From positions 5,627,900-5,691,899 of the forward strand of contig CM049322.1 in the NCBI GenBank assembly GCA_026874595.1: a DNA stretch of 64,000 nucleotides, given 5' to 3'. How positions within the stretch are numbered: position 1 is the first letter of the stretch; each line of letters starts with the position of its first letter. Both the position numbers and the translations under genes were made by a program. The stretch comes from Sipunculus nudus (taxonomy: Eukaryota > Annelida > Sipuncula > Golfingiida > Sipunculidae). Positions 60,531-64,000 of this stretch are shown here, piece after piece. The notes below the pieces were generated by a model, which ran no database searches, was not told the origin of the DNA, and saw only the letters and a program-made list of their open reading frames with translations.

Positions 60531-62039
60531 AGGAAAGCCCCTAAATCTAGAAAGATATGGCAGGACTAGACTGGTACCCTGCACAATTAATGATTGACAA
60601 AATCCTTGTTAAGCCATACAAATCATATAAAAACAATTAATGGGAAACCTTTAAACTTATATACTAGTGACATAGTAGTGTGAAGGAAAACACTTCTAGA
60701 ACACGTTTATTTATACTTTATCCCCGGGTTTGACCATAAGTGGCTGCTTTAAATCAGTGAAACAAAGCTTTTTGATGCCGACATGCCAACTCTGACATGA
60801 AGTGGCGTCATGAACACGGGTTGAATTCTTCACTGTTTTCGCAAGTAACGATCTTTTACTGGTCATTTCATGATAATAAACACTCATGCAGGACATAATT
60901 AAATGTAACAGCTTGATGTAAAAACTTTAACTAATTAAGATAAGTACTCATTTTAACACTGAAGCGATCCTCGCCAACATGCACGCCGCCTAGTGGTAGA
61001 AGTTTGCAATGGCTGATTATGCTTGGTAAAATCTGTAGAGCATGTTTGAATGTGACACGCCCCTTGTTAAGGCTATACTTACCGTTTGCCGATACCACGG
61101 TTGTGACATGAGCGATAATACGGCATCACGGAGAAATGCTACCCAGTCTGTCATGCCAGGGCATTATCAAGTGTTCCTTTACGTCTTATTGTTGCAAGAC
61201 TGTACTGTCATGATGATATCTGATGATAACTGTGCTCTAATCTTACTTTTTTGCCGGTATATGACGTCTTTTTAAAGTTTATCATCGTCACGGTAATGAG
61301 GCGAGCCGCTTGGAACTACTTTCAGAATAGTGCATCGCGGGGCCCAACAGAGCCTCTCTGATTGGCTGATAGCCAGGAGTGCACCAACGGCAGCCGCATG
61401 GAGTTTCTAAATTATATGAAATTACGGAATTATTAAGTACTATCACACTTTATATTTGCAAGGTGATGCAAAAAAAAAAGTGTATGGTTTATATTCAATT
61501 CCATATGACAGACATCGCGCGATGTACGCTGGTCACCAGGTACTATCTTCTTGGTCACATAATTAGCGTATGAATACAGTGGCGCGGTTTTCAAATGGAT
61601 ACAGGTCTATAAGGTTCCGTATAAATATTGACTACAAAATTGTAAAGGTGCCCATTCACCTACCTTTTGAAAAAAAATTATGTGATTCCGGCTGCCTCTG
61701 TGTATATATTAATATATATGAGGAGGTAGAAAGGTCACTTGTTGCAAAATGCCATTTGCAAAACTCTGGCTTATCTGTCTTGACTTGCTGTCAGATGCCC
61801 TTGTTGAATTTGTTTTATTTTGGCGGGCACCCACCTGTTATAAACACGTTGATATAAACAAAACATGCAGCTTGTGTGCAGTGATATCCAAATTTTCTGG
61901 CCTATTTAAAAAAAATCTCCAAGGGGTAACCTTTAGTTTATCAAGTTAGTTGATTCGGCCCCTTAAATTTACATGTTTGAGTAATCGTCTTCATTCTGTT
62001 ATTTTACATCATATAATTCCCAACGATCAAATATTTTCA
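60531..62039. other. Mostly unique sequence, no gene supported
   Basis: Positions 60531-60700 could be LINE tail (INGKPLNLYTS-like in one frame), but this is too weak to call. From 60700 to 62040 the sequence is non-repetitive within the window. The block CACGCCGCCTAGTGGTAG at 60980 resembles the CCTAGTGG motif of family A. Frames of 64-95 codons at 61042-61275, 61379-61573 and 61570-61857 lack any recognisable protein character. Confidence 0.4.
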
Positions 62040-62560
62040 GGGGCAGTATATTTAATTGAGATGTGATGATAATGCAAAGATTAAAAAATTTGAATGGTGC
62101 ATTAATATGTAAGCCTGTCGACCAAGAGAAGGCGTTCGATCCGTTGAATTTGCTGTACCTAGGCCTATAGGCTTATATGTTTCGATGTCTAAAAAGATTT
62201 TGTTTTGGCCCTGATTTTATCAAGTGGATTTGGCCATATTATTTAGATATCCAGAGTTTTGTTTAGATTAATGGTAATATTTCTGCTTTTGTAGCGGAGA
62301 ACCAGTCAAGGATGTCCATGCATGTAGGCCTAGTCCGCTTTTGCACATTTTAGTGGCAGAAACTATATAGCATGTAATATTAAAAGGGAACAAGAGATTA
62401 ATGGGATAAAATTACCAGACAATAATCATTTTATAATTGCACAGTATATGCAGATGACACTACGCTCTTTGTTTCAAATGTTCATTCTATACATGGGCCT
62501 AATTGTTTCAATGTCTTTCGGATTTTCCAGAGCGTGCGTTGCTAAAGTGAATATGGATAA
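62040..62560 (+). pseudogene. Second LINE remnant: reverse transcriptase palm, decayed
   Basis: Pieces of an L1-type reverse transcriptase in shifting frames: VDQEKAFDPLN from about 62117 (catalytic Asp block), then a segment like KRFCFGPDFIKWI, a GCP-like block near 62310, and YADDTTLFVSN with YADD at 62447-62458 (the catalytic pair of Asp). Stops and shifts in every frame make it inactive. It cannot be the missing RT of the 59-kb LINE in simple order, since it lies downstream of that copy's later block; it is a separate or rearranged copy. Confidence 0.7.
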
Positions 62561-63340
62561 AACAGACATTGTTAGGGAATTCTATAGGAAGAGCGGATAA
62601 GCCATGTGCAGTGGCGTCAATTTTTCTTCCATGGTGGGGGATGACTCGCCGACACTTATATAGCCTGTCTTTGTGTAAGACACGAATTAAAACAATTAAA
62701 AAAGAAATGTTCTGTATACTATTTATTGAGAAATATTCATGTAAAGATAAATTTAAATAGATAAATTTGTAAAATAGTTTTATTTTTTTTTAACTTTTAT
62801 AAAATCACCAAGAGTAGGAAAACGAGATGAATACATATGAGGAGGATGCACATTCTTTTACTTTAACCAAGGAGTTTATAACAAAAACTCCTCGCTTTAA
62901 CTGAATAATTACGCAAGTCAAAGATGCTTGAATGCACCCGCATTTCTGTTAATTTTAAAATGGTGAGAACTGAATAAAAGCCTCATAAAATTGTCAAAGA
63001 TGAAGATAACCCACCTCCCCTAATTCACTTAGTGAAATGCTTTCATCAAGTTTGATGTATCTGCAAAATACAGTGAGAATTCATACAGCCTTTCCTGGGA
63101 AAAGACATCCGTTGTGTCGGAGTTTAATGGAAAGTCACCAACCGATATCAGTGTGTGTGACATGGTTCTGAAAAATGGTTGGGCTAATTTCTTCAAATTT
63201 GCATTACACGGACATATAGCAGGATGATGCACGTACTTTCGTTCTTTTTAATAGTTACATCATGGATGCATAATAGGCTACAAAGTTTAAAAGAAACAAT
63301 TTCTTATTGGCTTAAAGAACATACAAATGAACATAAAATC
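62561..63340. other. Unique AT-rich sequence, no gene supported
   Basis: AT-rich with short frames only (62569-62760; 63029-63232 on the minus strand). Nothing recognised. Confidence 0.5.
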
Positions 63341-63346
63341 ACCAAA

Positions 63347-63516
63347 ATGTAGGTGGAGCTGTCAATTTTAGGTTTGTTGTGTACTTGGTCTTTTCACACT
63401 TATATACAAAATTTCAGGAATATCTGTCCAGGCATTGTTCGGAAAATCCGCTGGTGTCAATTCACAGACGACAGACGGACCAAAGCAATAGCTTTAGATC
63501 ACGAGTTAGCTAATAC
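63347..63516 (+). mobile_element. Possible 3' remnant of another Helentron-like element
   Basis: Contains AGGTGGAGCTGTC, CAAAATTTCAGGAATATCTG, a short GACAGACGGAC tract and then TAGCTTTAGATCACGAGTTAGCTA, which can fold with TAGCT/AGCTA ends and is followed by AT. Order and spacing resemble the family B 3' end, but the stem differs. No 5' end seen. Confidence 0.35.
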
Positions 63517-63837
63517 AGGTTTTAAATAAACTATATTTTTTACCAGTATCCTCATCAAACGTCGATGTGTGTGTGGCGCATCAGAGCAGAATGTATTAAT
63601 CCAAAAAAATGAGAGAAATGTGTTTCACGGTTCAACATCTCGTTGGCTGCATCACAGGATAGCTCTGCCCGCAAGGACAAAAACGGTCAAACTAGGTGAT
63701 ACCTGTGCATAATTTTCCCGTTAGGATACATAATTGTCCGGTCGAGACACTTTAATCGGAGCCCGGACACCTTGACTGACGACGGTTTCGAATACCTAAT
63801 CTTGTGCTGGTCAAGAATCCGTTGGGCAACAACAGAA
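63517..63837. other. Unassigned sequence
   Basis: No repeat of other window parts, no coding signal. It ends at AACAGAA, where a family A element starts. Confidence 0.5.
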
Positions 63838-64000
63838 CTAGACGACCAGAGGTCGAGCGCTTGCCGGAAATGACGTCGAAATAGTCGTACGAATGAGCAA
63901 TGACAAAGAGAAGGAAAATGAGCCATATTTTTTTACGAAAGATCTATATTGAATAAGTTGTGATGGAAATAACAATTTGACGTGTTTTGATAACCTTGAT
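63838..64000 (+). mobile_element. Family A element, 5' end (cut by window edge)
   Basis: CTAGACGACCAGAGGTCGAG with the same CGACC-AGA-GGTCG hairpin, then GCTTGCCGG, matching 18689-18718 with one difference. The following ~130 bp diverge from the 18.7-kb copy but share an AAAATGAGCCATA-type block. The rest lies outside the window. Confidence 0.75.

Noticed and set aside
61042-61949. Three overlapping frames of 64-95 codons as a small gene
   Set aside because: No recognisable residues, no conserved pattern, no splice or promoter logic; frame lengths are within chance for this composition.
1-64000. tRNA or rRNA genes
   Set aside because: No cloverleaf-like or rRNA core sequence recognised by eye on either strand; a covariance-model scan would be needed to be certain.

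Overview
The window looks like repeat-dense, gene-poor DNA from an invertebrate animal, most likely a mollusc and perhaps a bivalve. Grounds: AT-rich intergenic sequence, animal-style satellites, decayed L1-type LINEs, and many non-autonomous elements built like Helentron-associated elements (HINEs; the bivalve 'pearl' type is similar), with core tandem repeats, a GACG/ACGG-type microsatellite and a terminal hairpin. The organism call is inference; no marker gene is present.

Layout. 1-4.7 kb: one large open coding block, interrupted once by an in-frame TGA (223-3084, then 3085-3816). It has a coiled coil, an RNase H/hAT-like centre and a C-terminal barrel-like domain. 4.7-40.3 kb: satellite I, a ~750-bp tandem repeat (about 30 copies), split by inserted elements: a 9.1-kb composite (family A, 18,689-27,831, itself holding a 4.6-kb family B element), a 1.0-kb family C element (37,726-38,735), and family D and B pieces at the far end. 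40.7-54.5 kb: satellite II, a ~140-bp higher-order repeat of four ~35-bp monomers, broken by a TIR transposon with a TA target duplication (45,271-46,626) and two family D elements. 54.5-64 kb: a mosaic of a family F fragment, a family B element, two decayed L1-like LINEs, a B-like fragment, and the 5' end of another family A element running off the right edge.

The main result is structural. Families A, B, C and D differ in sequence but share one plan: a 5' hairpin or palindrome (A, C and D open with CTAGA), then a short motif X, internal tandem modules, usually a GACG/GACA-type microsatellite, and a 3' hairpin in which X pairs with its complement, 1-3 bases before the end. Several sit in satellite repeats, so the empty site can be read from neighbouring copies; it shows insertion next to an A run with no clear target duplication. 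This fits rolling-circle (Helentron-like) mobilisation. No Rep/helicase gene is in the window, so any enzyme acts from elsewhere.

Apart from the 223-3816 gene I see no convincing host gene. Most short open frames come from satellites or simple repeats.
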